NCBI RefSeq assembly: GCF_036373705.1
Contig: NC_089854.1
Coordinates: forward strand, 21,825,839 to 21,889,838
Direction: 5' to 3'
Source: Amia ocellicauda
Taxonomy: Eukaryota; Chordata; Actinopteri; Amiiformes; Amiidae
Length of the DNA: 64,000 nt
Below are positions 25,895 to 38,864 of this stretch, in pieces (position 1 is the first letter of the stretch; the number at the start of each line of letters is the position of its first letter). A program made the position numbers and the translations under genes. Under the pieces are notes generated by a model, which worked only from the letters and a program-made list of their open reading frames with translations, did no database searches and was not told the origin of the DNA.

Positions 25895-26057
25895 TTTAGA
25901 ACAGTTTGCAGATTATATTTTTCACTTTGACATTATGGACATTTTCTGTGTTGATCGGTGTCAACAACTCCTGATTAAATCCATTCTGATTTCATGTTGT
26001 AACACAATGAAATGTGGAAAAGTTCAAAGGGGGGTGAATACTTTTGAGAGCTACTGT
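25895..26057 (+). mobile_element. Terminal remnant of a Tc1-like transposon
   Basis: The string TGTTGTAACACAATGAAATG, then GGAAAAGTTCAAAGG and GGTGAATACTTTTGAGAGCT ending in ACTGTA, is the characteristic 3' terminus of a common fish Tc1 family. Upstream TTTCACTTTGACATTATGGA also fits its terminal region. No transposase coding sequence is adjacent, so it is a solo end or deleted copy. Confidence 0.75.
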
Positions 26058-29000
26058 AACAGCAACGGCTGCGGCTCAGTTTATCACCTACAATGAATCA
26101 AGTGGTTTCTACATTAGGTCAATAAAGAAGAAATGCATTTGTCCCCGTGGGCAAACAAATTATCATCCGTATGTTTTATCAGTCCAAGTCCCCAGATCAT
26201 CCGCGGTGCAGCTCCAGCAGTGGCATCTTGGCAGATTTAGCATCTCTTAAAGCAGATCGGATCTAAAAGCAATGGATATGCAGTGACAACACTCGATGCA
26301 TGGGCCATAGCTCTGTGAGTCGGACAGCAATCCATCCCTCTTCCACCCCAAAACGCACCTGTGCCGGCGATTAGGGAAGGCAAGCATGAGTGCCATTGAG
26401 ACATCAAAGGGTGAAAGATGTGCGCACAGTATTTATTATAACCTATAAGGAGTTAATCAATAGCCCTTTTGGATGGTTCTTCCTTACAGGAGGATAATTA
26501 AAAAAGAACGGGGATTCTCATTTACAGGAGCACAATCATTTACAAATATCAATAGAGTCAGTTTTTGGTCATTATTACACCGGATGTAAAAGGTCATTAG
26601 TGTGACGAGACTTTGCGGACAAGGCCATAAAGTGCAGAGGGTATTGCTTGCATCAGTGCTGTTGTGGCAGCTAACGATCTCATGCAATTGAATTTTCTAT
26701 GTGAGACGGAGAACAAGATCCTATTTGTTTCCTTGTAAAATTACATTATTTTAAAGTGTCAGAGCAATTAATGCAACAGACTGTGTCTGTCTGTAATGAC
26801 TGCAGACTGTGGTGACGCTGCTGGGAGTTAGCTTGTACTGTGCCATGTACTGGACGTTTACCTTGGGTGGTTTATCTGCCAGACACTGACAATAGCATTC
26901 TTTTTTTTTCTTTGGTAGTTTCATGACCTGTTAAAACTAAACAATGAACATCAACGTTTCACCTTCTGGTCTTCTACTATTCATACTGTCAACGTTTTGT
27001 CCTTCTTTCTGAATACTATGCAAAGCCTCTCCATGACCTTTAAGGAACACATTGATCACGTGACCTCACTGCGGATGGACTCGAGCCGTCTGTCTCCTCA
27101 TTAAGATACATGCTGGGGTGACGGGCTGCTGCAGTCGTTTTCAAAGTCTTGCTCAAATATATCACTTTGCAACTCAAACTCTCCAGCAGTCTCTCTGCTT
27201 ATAGACTCATCACTGGAACATGTTATCCACCTGAGATATACAACTCATTTTCAGGGCTCTTCAATGCAAATTCAAGCAGAAGTCAGAGGCAAAGACCCTG
27301 CTCTCATAAAGGCAGAACTCCTAGTAGACGTGCTGGGCTAGAGCCCCAGCTTCCTCCCCAGAAACCCAAGCTGCACATGGCTGCGTTATACATTCTGCGC
27401 AGCTTGGGGTAAGAGTGACTGAATGTATGGTGACACTTGATTTTTCTGGAATGCTGTCGAAGTTATACATTTCTTACATGACAGTAGAATAAATCAATTT
27501 AAATGTATTTAAAATCAAATTAATTGATTTCATGGAAGCTTTTGTTAGAAAAAGAAAACAGGAGAAAAACCCTATGTAGGATATAGAAAAAGTCTTACAT
27601 ATGCGATAGAAGAAGTCTTATGAAGGAGATAGCAGAAGTCCTACACAGGATGCTTCTGTATGATTTAATTTGGTCTTTAATTTATAATTCCTTGCATGCT
27701 ACCCTACATTGTTCTCAGTTCCTATGTTGTGAAATTATATTAGTCATACATTTTAGGAGTCGAAATGTTTTATTAAAACATATTTAAATCAACTTAAAAT
27801 CAATGTCGCACATTTCGAATTTGATTCTCATTCATGCATATCAGCGTTGTAAAGTAGCCACTACAAAGTTCAAAGAAAATGATTCTCTACACTGTTAACC
27901 CTTTAGTTTCTATGGTTAGTAAAAATTCAAAATAACATTTCCAATCTTCATGTTTATAGATATTACAAACCCCTAAAGCTGCCTCAGCCAGGGGGTTACA
28001 ATAAGATGCACAAAAGCAGTTGTTGCTGTTGTTTTTTATTCATACACAGCAAGATTAACACAGCAGCAGATCTAATGTGCTTGTCGGTGCCAAAAGGCAT
28101 GTCAGTTATACGCCTGAGCGATTTCATGCCGCCTGGTCTCAGTAAATCACAGGTTCTTTGTGTTGTTGTTGTTGTTGTTTAATGCAAGGGCTGCAGTGCC
28201 TTCAGTGGTGTGGGGATGGGTCGAGGAGTCTCACAGTCAACCAGCTCAGACCGAGGACTTCAGGCACTGTTGCTATAGCAGCAAATAGGAATTTCAGCAG
28301 CTTAAGGGGAAAGTGTAAAGTCTTATCTGAGCCGTACCAAGTACTCTGTGGAGGGGCAATGCTAACCACGGCCTGCTGGCGTTTTATGAAGAAGCCTGCT
28401 GAGGAATTTACTTATTTATTTTCCTAGTGTGGGAAACTGCAAGCCAGGGCAATAAGAAGGTAAAAACATTTAATCCCCTCCATAGAGCCAGCGATCACAG
28501 TGAAAATCTGAAACCTTTTGAAATGTATACAGTATACCTTTTTACTGTAGCTGTGCTTGCTAATACAATCCATTATACAATTTAGCATAATTATATTATT
28601 TCAGATAATAAAACTAGTAATAATGACACTCAGAAGAAATTGTTACAGTAATATTGCAGTGATGCTCAAAAACATCCTTCTCTTCCGTGTCCTAGACCCA
28701 TATATTTGAAATGATAATCTGTACATATGAATAAAGAATTGAAAAACAAAGGCTGCGGTTTCCTCTTTTGGGGGATCATGCATGTTAAAGAGGACGTTAA
28801 AATGAACCACATCAACGAATCAATAAAATATCGCATGCTCTTCCCAATCCCAGTAGGAATCATTCTGATTCGCACCGTGGGTTTTCTTACAGTGTAACTA
28901 TTAGTGTACAGAGCCGCACTTGAAGGGAGTTGGAATGGGCAGCCGGAGAGCCACAAAAGCTGTATTAAACACAAACCCAAATGCATGAATATCTGCCTGC

Positions 29001-30264
29001 AGTTGGTGCCCAGCGGGAACTAAAACTTGAAACTACTGGAGCTGTTTAAGTAACAAGGTGGCACTGTGCGGAAGACAGCGGGAAATTCTGTTCGTTTACA
29101 TGAGGAAATCTTGCGATATTTGTTGATATTCGTGTCAGTCTGGGGGATAAATTAAATGTCTTGGAATGAAGGCTGAACAATGTCAAGTGCTGTAGAACCG
29201 AGGTATAAATTTAGAATATTTCATACGAGTTGTTCAAACAATAATTCTTCTCCTTAACGGCTGATTAAAGTGCAGTGCGAGATAAGAGCTCCCTGTAAAA
29301 ATACATTTTAGATTTAACTTGTGGAAACATTGCAATGAAGCCATGATCAAAGAAGATCATTAAACATGAAACATAGAATCCGAGTTGGCTATTATTTCAT
29401 TTTAACGCCCCACACTGACAGCGCCACTAAATCACGCCATTTCTCAGACAGGTTTACAGCCTGTGAGGAAAACACCTTCAAAGAAAGGTTGTGTGTAACT
29501 AAATTCTTGGCAGACTAGCATCCCATTGTTCCAGTATCTCATTAAAATGGAGATGAAAATTACACTGCCTTGTGCTAAACCCACAGCAGACTTCTCCTGC
29601 AGCTCCTAGTGGCGATCCCACTCATTACAATTAAGATTTTCTTCGCAGACTGGAATGCGAAAAGCAGAGACAATTGAAACTAAACAAAGGACACACAACA
29701 CTATGCAGCTCAAACTTTTCCTTAAACTTCCTGCCCTGAAGCAAAATGTTTCCCAAGCCCAGAGGCTCACACCACCGTGTGCTTGTAACCATTTTTATCT
29801 TGCGTAAAAACCTGCCGCAGTCTCACACGTGTGGCCTGATCTCTCTGAAGATCACATCAGAGGGACGCACTCCAGATTAAACAGCAGAGTTTAAGTTTAG
29901 ATCCAATATCAAAGACCAGCACTTGCAGATGTCGATTGCGGGCTCTCGCAGTACACGGTCAAACGAGTGAAAGGAAAATGTGGTTCTGCGGTGGCGATTT
30001 CATTAGACATTAAAGGGGGATAATGCAGGAGATTATCTTCAGAGGGGATGTTGATTACAAAGTGCTTGGTACTCCTTCTTCATTTCAATGATTTGCTGAG
30101 GGAAGAAAAGCAGAGAAGGGGTGGCAAAGGAGTCTTTCTCAGATCAGATGGCAAACTATGTGTTGCACTTGTAGGTGCCACAATGAGACCATTCTCATAC
30201 GGTGCTCTGTCGGGACTACCAGCGTCTGTGAAATGGTCACAGACCGGGTCTTAGCTGCCTCAGT
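26058..30264. other. Gene-free stretch, no feature recognised
   Basis: No ORF with a known domain, no splice-bounded exon and no repeat family recognised. A short GTT tract lies near 28160. Confidence 0.45.
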
Positions 30265-30830
30265 TATTACTATTTTATTATTATTATTTATTTATTAGCA
30301 GACACCCTTATGCAGGGCGACTTTATAGAGAATTATAGAAGAGCAGTCCCAGAGATTCCAAGGTCAGCGAGGCAGGAGAGGAGGATGGAGTAATTGACAG
30401 TGTCAAATGCTGCAGAGAGATCAAGGAGGATGAGGACGGAGGAAAGGGAGGCCACCTGAGCACAGCTGGGGGAGTCAGTGACAGCCAGGAGAGCCGTCTC
30501 AGTGGAGTGATCTGTGCGGAAGCCAGATTGCAGAGGATCAAGGAGTGAGTGTTGGGACAGAAAGTCAGAGAGCTGACAGTGGACAACATGCTCGATGGTC
30601 TTTGAAAGGAAGGGGAGTAGGGAGACAGGGCGGTAGTTCTGAGGAGAGGTAGGGTCAAGGGTAGGTTTCTTGAGGAGTGGGATGACAGCAGCTTGTTTAA
30701 AAGCAGAGGGGAAACAGCCAGAGAGGAAAGAGGAATCAAAGGAGTGAGGAGATGAAGGGGAGTAGATCAGGAGCAGTCGCTTGGAGGAGGTGAGTGGCTA
30801 GAGGGTCCAGGGCACACATTGTGGGTTTGT
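30265..30830 (-). mobile_element. L2-type LINE fragment: reverse transcriptase joined to 3' tail
   Basis: Read on minus, the frame gives FKQAAVIPLLKKPTLDP, QNYRPVSLLPFLSKTIEHVV, LLDPLQSGFRTDHSTETALL and VLILLDLSAAFDTVN, the first reverse transcriptase motifs of L2-clade LINEs (fingers and motif A with catalytic Asp in LDLSAAFDTV). After GTALL the sequence passes straight into the 3' tail (AAGTCGCCCTGCATAAGGGT then GTCTGCTAATAAATAA). The palm motif with the second and third catalytic Asp is therefore missing. A stop near 30755 also breaks the 5' part. It is an internally deleted dead copy. Confidence 0.88.
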
Positions 30831-32534
30831 GACCTAGGAGTCCAAAAGAGGTGAGAATGAAGAAAAGGAAGCTTGGTTAGTGGGAGTCTTGGGCAGGATG
30901 GGAGGCATCAATAACCATCAAAGATGCCTAACTTGGTCATGGCTTCAGTTTCACCACATATGATGGAGCAATGGCCCATCCCTTTGTTCAAAACAGACTG
31001 GATGTTTTGAGTGCTATTGTGTACCATTACCATCAGGAGGTTGGCAAACCAAAGCACAAATACACCTAAATGGTGTCTTTAATGCGTGGCAGCACACAAA
31101 AGGGTTTATACTTGGATGGATGATATTACCTATGGTTTGTGTATGTGGGGATGAGGGCGGCCATTTAAGGGCTAGGAGGCCATTCCAGAGGCCATCTTTC
31201 TTAGGGGCTTTATACACAGCTACCTATCATAATCCTCCTAAGAGTGGGCTCAAGAATTCTCTCTTCGTTTGGGGAGAGTAAATTATTGGTATTGCTTTTT
31301 CTTTTGGACTTTCGGTTCATAGGTTTTGTTTTGTTATCTCTATGTAAAGAAAAACATTGATTGGTTTCAGTGGTAACTTGTGTGATTTTGAATGCATTTC
31401 TTCTCTATGTTCCTTTATGTTGGGAAATGGTTTGGTCTGGGGGAGGAGCCACTGAAATAAAAGAAAAGAGAGCTGTTAATTTCCACATGGCCTACCACAC
31501 CATACATTATCTATCTATCCTTTTAGTTTTGTTCTTTCATTCTAACACCACTCTTCCCGGTTTAGATCCAACACTTTGACCCAATCTGAACCGAACATTT
31601 CCAACATGTCGCTCAAGTGCAGCAATCCCCCCCCCCCCCAGTAGAAAGCCACCATCCCAGTATCGGGTCAGGTATGTTTGCAGTTGGTGGGTTGGGAGGG
31701 TGGTCCCAGTTCCGCTTTAATCTGACCCTCTGGCGTTCTCTTCACTTCTGCTGTTCAGTGCATTTCCTGCGCCTTTCAGCTCAACACAGTATTAAAGCCA
31801 TTTTTCTATTACCCACTCCAAGCCTTCCAGATATTTAAAAGATCATTACAAACACAGTAAGGTGACATGCAGCGCAGTGGATCTGTTTGGTAGCTGTGTC
31901 TCTGCGTGGCATCTCAGCACCACAGTTAGGACTGAACGGGCTGCTGGCAGATCCTGGGAACCAGTGCTTATTATGTTTAACTTGCAATGCATGATTGAAG
32001 ACGTGAAAATCCTACCATTTGTTACCCCAACAAAAAGAAGAGGAACAAAAACAGAAAACCCAAGGCAAGCCCATATTTAATATATCTCACAGCCCCATTA
32101 CAAATGCAATTACATTTACTGCACATCCATCCCACTCTGTGACAGCAGACAGCTAGTTTGTCCTCTCGCTGCAGCAGGCTTTACATTTCGATGCCAATCA
32201 CCGCATCTCCGAGGGAACTGGTTGTCTTTGATAATGTTAATGTAACCCACCACTGCTTTAAGGCTGCAAGGTGAGGTACTCATCTAGATCTTGGTCAAAA
32301 GGAGACTGGCAGGCTCGGTCAACAGAAATAAACCACATCCACCCCAAGGAAGACCAATACACTATCTTTTCTGTAGGTTGCTTAATGTAAGAGATCATTT
32401 CATTAAATAAATACATTCTTATTTCATTACTTTCTTTTTCCTATTATTAAAACTCACTTTTTATAAAAGGTTAATCACATTTCATTTAAATTGCTCAAAG
32501 CAATTATACATATAAACTTATTTGCCGGTGTGTA
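30831..32534. other. Gene-free stretch with a short C tract
   Basis: Nothing recognised apart from a poly-C run near 31626-31639. ORFs carry no domains. Confidence 0.45.
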
Positions 32535-32535
32535 A

Positions 32536-32587
<52 letters not shown>
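32535..32587. repeat. (TAA)n microsatellite
   Basis: About 17 uninterrupted TAA units. Confidence 0.95.
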
Positions 32588-35500
32588 TGAGATCTCATTT
32601 AAAAAGTAAAATAATGTAGCAACAAAAATCTCTTTGCACTGTCCCTGAAAAATTTACCGCACATTAGCGGTGATGGTCAACCAGGCAATCGTCCATCCAG
32701 CGATGAGAGAATGACTGTAGGTGGTCAGGACGTAGTGGACAAGAAGACTAGAGTCATCGCTGTACAGTTGTATATATAGGAGGGAGTACACAAAAAAACA
32801 GTCTGCACAAAATGTACAGCACAAGTAATTTCAGTAATTTCACAACTATAACAGCTTTTCTTTTGTTCTTTAAATACTTACATTAAATCAGTCACACTAA
32901 ACAAATAAATATGTAAACAAAACACGGTTCTCTCTCTATATATATATGGCTGCTCTGTGTATTGTATACACCACATTCAAATATCAGTATCCACATTTAA
33001 GAATTAATAACACAGAGCTTATAACTAAATGCAAAGCGCTAGATCAGCTTTTAAACAAGACGCCATTTTACGGTATGTGCACACACTAGCTCCTTAGATT
33101 ACTTTATTACTAAAAATTACTAAAAAATAACCAGATAATGGCAGAGAGTATAACTTATTTTTGGAAGGAAAAAAGGGAAAAATATATAATTCCAGCAAAA
33201 TTAAAGTATCACTTTTCCAAAGAAAACATACTGAGGAAACTTTAGAAGCTAATAATAATAATCTTTCCTCTCAGTCAATCAGCGACAGTCATGTGTTCAC
33301 CACTCAAGTAGAGAAAAATCTAAAATGGCTGATCAAAGAAAACCGACGCTGCGCCCTCATGGGGTCACCAATAAATTCTAACTCCCCTCAAAAAGTGTTA
33401 AGGGATTATTATAAAATTATTATCTAAAAAGTGTAAAAATAACCTGGGTTACAATAGCAAACTTCCATAACCCTGGACTCAAGGCTATGAAGCCATATTA
33501 AACTTAAATGGTGTTTGACTTTGTTTGACTTCTTAACATCCTCCGTCGTGCCAGAGCATGAAAGCGAACCGAACGTCTACGCAAGAACATGAATATAAAC
33601 CACAAAAATGTAGATTAATCCCGAAGTTAAACCAAGCAGAGATGCTGCTGCGTCAATCCCATGTCCTTTAGTAGCACAGAGCCATCAGGAGCCGAAACAT
33701 TTGTTACTGTTCGTTATGTCTGTAAAGGAGATGAACTGAATATGACATGGCAGCCATGATGGACTGCAAAGGTGCTACCTTTAAAGACAATGAAACACAT
33801 CAAGTGAAAGCAGGATTGCGTTTTTGGTCCCACTGCCAATACGATTGACTAAATACCAGCATGGGAGAAGCTTTTATTCCTCATGATAAGGGCAGTGAAG
33901 TAGAGGTAGTCCACTACCCTGGGAAACTGGTTCCCTCCAGTTTGGGAGGGGAAACACAACACCTTGTCTTCTCAGGTTCGCCAGATAAAGCACTGGTTTC
34001 AAAGCTTCAGTTACTGTACTTTAAGCATCACCCACCCAAGAGAGAGCTGCATCTCAAAGCGCGGAGCATTTGCATCTGACCTCGTTAGGGAGAAGTGATC
34101 GTGCGGAGTTGAAAGTGAAGACTTAATTGGGTCAGTCCCCCCTGAAGAGTCTTGCACAGAGGACAGACGGGGCATGGAAATGAAGTGCTAATGGCTGGGA
34201 GAGGGAGGCTTTTAAATCAATAGTTGTGGATTTGCGAGACAGCGCCGGACTGGGGCTGAAAGAGGCTGCTGTTTACCGTCAGAGGCTGAGCTACACCGAA
34301 CAGCAGCAGCCAAGGAAAATAAAGGAACAAAAACTCTGTAGCTAGGAGGACAATATACATTACTTCCTGTGAACAATGTTTAACACTGATAGCATCTAGA
34401 GGTTTTGTGAGGGGGGAGATAAGCTGTGGCTCAGTATTGTCAACACAGCAAGGGTTAAAGGTTCAACTCTTATACCGTTTTCCTTTAATCTGCACAAATC
34501 CTATCTTTCCTCGCAGTGTGGAGTTCCAGGGTTTATTATTGTATGGATTTTAACACTAGCCCCATCAATAATGGAACACTTTAACAATGCATTTTCCCCC
34601 AAATGTTGGTTTCCCAGAGTAGGGGAGGGTAACTAACTTAACACACAGACCAGTCTTTATAAAATAACCACTCAGCACAACACCAGAGAATTGTTCTAAT
34701 GACCAATTTAGAAAATATGGAGACATTTTTTCTCTCTACACACTTCCCAGCTTCACAGATCAGAAGCGCCGAAAACACTTTCAAGTTAAAACAAGCTCGA
34801 CATTAAAATAACAAAAAAAAAATACAAAACCATATTTTTCTTCCCCGTTCTTCGTATGAAAGGTCAGATAAGTTATTTAGTTGTTCTTTCCATAATTTAA
34901 TCCTAGCAGTCCAGATCAAAACCAGAAACTGATTTTCTTACATGTTACTTAACTCTGACATTTCGCAGCTTCAAAGGAACATCTTTACCAGTTAATCAAT
35001 TTCTATTCTATCAGGTTTTACAAAGCACCTTTTCGCAGGGGGGCCCATTTCAAAGCACTCTGCAATTAACGTTTACCGCCGAGTGTAGCAGGAGCTCGGT
35101 GGAGGAAATGCACACAAAGCGGGTTTTTAAAATCGACAACTTTAAAAGATATCAAGGTAACCTGGATCATAATTCATGTATGAAACTAAACGAACTGTTA
35201 GGTTACATCGGTAGAGTTATATTGAGACGCCGTGGAGCACAGCGCTTCAGTATTATCTTCTCTCTTCTCATCTCTCTCCTCTTCCATGTGTACTTTTTAC
35301 CCTGTTGTTATTCCCCAATTTGCAGATTTATGCAGAGGTATTTTCAGCAGAGGCCCCTTATAAAACCTTGATGTAAACAGGAGCCTGCAGGGGCCCAAGA
35401 GATACAGTCTTTTGAGTCTTTGCCCCTTGGTAAAATTAAATAGTGCTTTAAAAACCAACCATAGCACCTAACCGAACCTCAAACAAGTCCCAGCTGTTCT

Positions 35501-36372
35501 CAATCTATCTGTTCATCCAGACCTGAACAGAGAGGAGGGAACCCATATATAAATACGAATGAAACAAATTAAAACACTATATCAAATGCTGTTTAGTCAT
35601 AAAATAATGCTTTTCTGTGATTAACCAGTGCAGGTTACTGTGATTCACACGGATCTCGTTGAAATCAATCAGCTGGGTCTTGTTCTCACTCTGGGTTATT
35701 ACAGAGTTTCCAGTGTTGTTAAAATGGCCAGCGTTGAACAGATTCAGGCACCACAGATGATATATATTTTTAAAAGTGCAGAATAAAGGTTTAAGAAACA
35801 CAACTGAAACAAAGGAACAAGTCTATCTGAGATGGACAGCCGGCGGACTTGATACCGGCTCTCTCTCTATTCCAGTTTCTCAGCTCCTAACCCGTAGAAC
35901 AAGGCCCCTCAAGAGCGGATGTGACGCCCACCCTGGTGAAAAATAGGAGAGAGGTTTTCGAATGCCACCTGTATCGCGATTTGTTTTCTGGGCTGATCCG
36001 CATTTCCGTTCTCGTTGCCTCAGCGCTGCTGGAGCAGTGAGGGAAAGTGCGCTCACAGCCGGGCCGAGTCCTTCACAACTCCCAGATTCACTCAGTCCAG
36101 CTCAGATATCAGCGGCCAGCCCGGGACGATTCTCACAAACTGCTGAGCTTTGGATCTCTAATGCAGTGCAGAAGAGCCAAACGCTTTAATCACTGAGACG
36201 ACCGGCTCTGTGTCTATTACCCCTGTCTGCAGGGACGGCGCTCGGTGATCACAGCCACTAAACACTAAATCAAGCAGTGGCTCCGGGCTAATATTTACTG
36301 TCAGTGGGAGGCTGCGAGGCGGACCTCTGGTGTTTCTCAAAGCCTTTGCAACCGTGGCAGGAAGCTGAGTGC

Positions 36373-36420
<48 letters not shown>

Positions 36421-37640
36421 ATGCATCATGAAGTGCCCATCTTTCTGTGACATCCTTCCCCATCCCCTGTCCCACACACATATGTCTCATTGCTCCTGTG
36501 TCCTCTGTCTACAGCACAACTCCATACAGGTGCTGCCGCAAATTGCTCACGAAGACGTGGCTGGTTTTGTCAATGTCACATCAATCAAACAAGGTGAAGG
36601 GAAGCCGTTAGGGGATTGATAACTAAAAGACATCAAAGCCTCCCACTCTGGAGCTGTGCCGTCCTCCCCTTCCCTCTGGCAGCTGATTGAACACCTTCCC
36701 CCCGAGGATGCTCCCAGGACGCGGGCTCAAAGGACGCCGTCAGTGCCAAGGATAACGTCCTCGCAAAAGGAGCCAATTCCCTCGACTCTGGAGTCAGATT
36801 AACTAAAACGGTTAAGATACACCTAATAAATTAACCAAAACATATTTTACTAATCCCTTCTAATAGATCAAGCTTGAGCTGATTTCAAAACAACATCTCT
36901 CATCCCCCACAGCTGGGAATCATATTCGGGTGATTTACAACAAAATAAATAATGTCAGAACATTTTTATTTGACATCTGATCGGGTAATCCTGTTTAAGA
37001 AGGAGATAGCTTATTACAGCAGAAAGATGAATTAAAAAACTAAAACAGGCCGTTCATAGAGGCATCACGTTGTAAAATAAATGGAGTTGTAAAGTTGGAG
37101 ATTGCAGGCCCTAGGCTGTTTAATAAAATGATCCTCTCAAACATCCCAGCCGGCTGTACAACACTCTCCCGTCCTTGGCCGCAATGTATAAATCTGACTT
37201 CGGTTCCCAGCTCGATTGTGCGTTCTCAGTAAGTACCCCATTAGCAATAAGGACGCCTTAAAAGCAATACGGCTCCATCAGTCCATCTATCGCTTTCCTT
37301 TATCCACTTACAAGGGATGACGCACCAGGCTGGAGAGAGAAAACCACGGCGAGAATCCTAATTCCATCCCTCTGTATCGGTGCCAATTTTCTTGCTCTTC
37401 TGGGACTGTGCTCTGGTTGAGTTGCAGGAGTGTCAGTCTGGAAAGATCTGGGCTGACACCATGTCAAGTACCCCCCCGTCCGCCCCTTGTCATGAGAGAG
37501 CCGGTATAAATCTCACCAGTCAGTAAGTTTCCACCATTCTCTCCACAGAAGCCGCACATTACATCCTGCGTCCGCTCATAACAAAACATCAGGAAGTGTG
37601 AGCGGCCATATGGAAGAGGAGAACTGCCTAGGTCAGCGTG
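32588..37640. other. Gene-free stretch with one (AG)n tract
   Basis: No exon recognised. An (AG)n microsatellite occupies 36378-36416. The plus ORF 36428-36619 just after it has no recognisable domain or splice context. Confidence 0.45.
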
Positions 37641-37655
37641 TTGGGAGCCCGTCTC

Positions 37656-37768
37656 TATAAAGCGGAGTCGCCCGCCCACCGGGCCGCAGTGGAGCAGGTC
37701 CACCTGGTTGGGGATGGCAGGACGAGCGCGCTGAGGCCGCGGGGACAGCGCTCGAGACAGCCGGAGCG
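37656..37768 (+). promoter_or_regulatory. Probable TATA promoter and noncoding first exon of the two-Ig gene
   Basis: TATAAAG at 37656-37662 lies at the start of a GC- and CpG-rich patch (37660-37770) unlike its AT-rich surroundings. A start site near 37686 would give an exon of about 80 bases ending at 37768 with a good donor, GAGCG followed by GTAAGG. The exon carrying the ATG of the downstream gene has a clean acceptor (TTCATCTTACAG, exon from 38774), so a spliced 5' leader is plausible. There is no ORF requirement in this exon. The promoter call is an inference from motifs only. Confidence 0.5.
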
Positions 37769-38794
37769 GTAAGGAGTCTGATTTAAACGCCTGCACAGTC
37801 GATGATGCGTGGTAGGACTTTGACGGAACAGTTGTGGGGGAAAATAAATGAATCCAAATTGAACAATCCTTCAAAGTTTTGTAATGCACCGCACAGACTG
37901 TTTTCCTGGGACGAAGAAAACACAAAAAACGATATGCACTGTGTAAGTGTGTATAGACATCGTACACACACACACCTTTTGCTACACAAACAAGGAATGT
38001 GTTTAAGGTACCATCGAGGACCTATTTGCACACTTCAGTATAGTAACTCAGTCTATATACTCTTCAGATACTCTTGTTTTGGTCCTGTTAGGAATTTCTA
38101 TTAATACTGGTGAAGGTTATTTCCTTTAGGTTGCAGATATTGGCAAGTGAAGCACAGATTAGCAGTTTCCAGGTCATAAATGCCCCACACCCAGTTTCCA
38201 CTTCTTTGAACAGCCTGAAAAGTGTTCAGCTGTGAAAGCCAAGCCAATAGATCTGTGAACTCCTGTTGTAAACAGAGCCAAACCTGTGAAATACTCATGG
38301 AATTCCCCCCTCCCTCCGATCGTGCTGTGACAAGCATTTCCTACAAGCTGGTGAATTCTGTGACACAAGGAAAGTGCTACTCGTTCCTCAAAGGTGAACT
38401 CAGACTGCTCTCAAGTGCCGTCATTAGCAGGACTGTGTTGTTAGTCTTGAAAGAAACCCTGTTAGTATTCTGTTTATTCCTGGGGTTCCTGACGGGTCTA
38501 AGCTGCAACAGGGTGAGGAACAGAACAAAGGGATCTGTCTCAGTTGCATGTTTCTTCGTTTTGCAGAGGTGAGTACCCCGGACACCCCGATCAAACTTCC
38601 CAGCACCGCAATAGCAACAGAAAAAAGAAAAGAGGGAGTCTGCTTTTGAAAAGCCGGTGTTATACGACAACTGACTCCAAAACACGTTTATTTGCATGAT
38701 CGTGAATACATCTGAGGTTCACACAGAGCAGATCGAGCTCGGTTTAACTGAAAGACAATCATTCATCTTACAGGCTGAGAGAAACAAATCCAGG

Positions 38795-38864
38795 ATGGGA
38801 ACTGCGGAGCTGCGGGTTGCTTTGTTTTGGCTCTTTGCAGTGTTCACGGTCACCTCAACCAATA
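38795..38864 (+). CDS. Two-Ig gene, exon 1: signal peptide
   Basis: Starts at the ATG at 38795, the only one in frame with the hydrophobic leader. Ends AAT A before GTAAGT. The transcript exon probably begins at 38774 after an acceptor TTACAG, leaving 21 bases of leader before the ATG. Confidence 0.8.

Noticed and set aside
30323..30739. 138-codon minus-strand ORF rich in Ser, Leu and Pro
   Set aside because: It is a shifted frame over the L2-type reverse transcriptase; the adjacent frame carries the true motifs.
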